From: Streptosporangiales bacterium
Lineage (GTDB): Bacteria > Actinomycetota > Actinomycetes > Streptosporangiales > WHSR01
DNA: 37,814 bases
Assembly: GCA_009379995.1 (NCBI GenBank)
Contig: WHSR01000055.1
Location: 1 to 37,814, forward strand
Direction: 5' to 3'
A program made the position numbers and the translations under genes. Positions 37,799 to 37,814 of the stretch are shown piece after piece. The notes below the pieces were generated by a model that did no database searches, had not been told where the DNA came from, and saw nothing but the letters and a program-made list of their open reading frames with translations. Position 1 is the stretch's first letter, and each line of letters starts with the position of its first letter.

Positions 37799-37814
37799 GG
37801 CATCCAGTCTGTCA

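Overview
This window comes from a high-GC actinomycete. GTG starts are frequent, genes are often joined by 1- or 4-base stop/start overlaps, and there are Tat-type twin-arginine signals, a DDN-type (F420-dependent) domain, WXG100-like type VII substrates next to YbaB/EbfC genes, and two DtxR/IdeR-type iron boxes. No rRNA, tRNA or CRISPR array was seen. Genus cannot be fixed from the sequence alone; a filamentous soil actinomycete is a reasonable guess.

Layout. 1-2823: a probable transposase N-terminus at the left edge, then a tightly overlapped minus-strand operon of two paralogous TIM-barrel amidohydrolases with a Rieske protein between them. 2954-6792: histidine phosphatase, ring-cleaving VOC dioxygenase with a broken MhqD-like hydrolase, a PfkB sugar kinase, and a truncated DUF2461 remnant beside a 67-bp palindromic repeat. 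6808-11230: a divergent Nramp-like transporter, a Tat-exported cyclase-family hydrolase, a small metallothionein-like protein, and an NfeD-SPFH pair. 11504-14680: a regulator with two LuxR helix-turn-helix domains, an intrinsic terminator, a Tat-exported animal-type haem peroxidase, and a perfect 32-bp-arm palindrome. 14699-22965: uronate-dehydrogenase-like SDR, sulfatase, methyltransferase, YceI, sulfotransferase, second SDR, ABM monooxygenase, HEAT-repeat protein, frameshifted methyltransferase, MmcQ/YjbR. 24385-26770: an orphan type VII-like cassette (two YbaB/EbfC proteins, two WXG-type proteins, a DUF3558-like lipoprotein). 26778-28887: a decayed TetR remnant, a pair of inverted 18-bp operator-like sites, a probably leaderless cytochrome P450 and an overlapping methyltransferase.

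28926-37642 is the most interesting part. Two iron boxes sit in two divergent promoter regions and between them could control every gene in the block: an FbpABC-type ferric iron transporter; a GT-C (PMT/ArnT-like) membrane glycosyltransferase whose frame runs on into a DDN-type F420-dependent domain; a nucleotide-sugar epimerase/dehydratase-like SDR followed by a 74-aa lipoprotein whose mature form is mostly alternating Gly-Ser/Gly-Thr; and a fusion of a flippase-like membrane domain with a polyprenyl-phosphate-sugar-synthase-like GT2. Together these look like sugar activation, lipid-linked sugar synthesis, membrane translocation, extracytoplasmic transfer and a Ser/Thr-rich acceptor, all under iron control. 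That assembly is inference; the parts and the iron boxes are visible in the sequence.

Several genes carry small frame-breaking lesions (MhqD-like, DUF2461, sulfatase C-terminus, a methyltransferase, TetR, a small membrane protein). Either there is active gene decay or the sequence carries residual indel errors; raw reads would decide.
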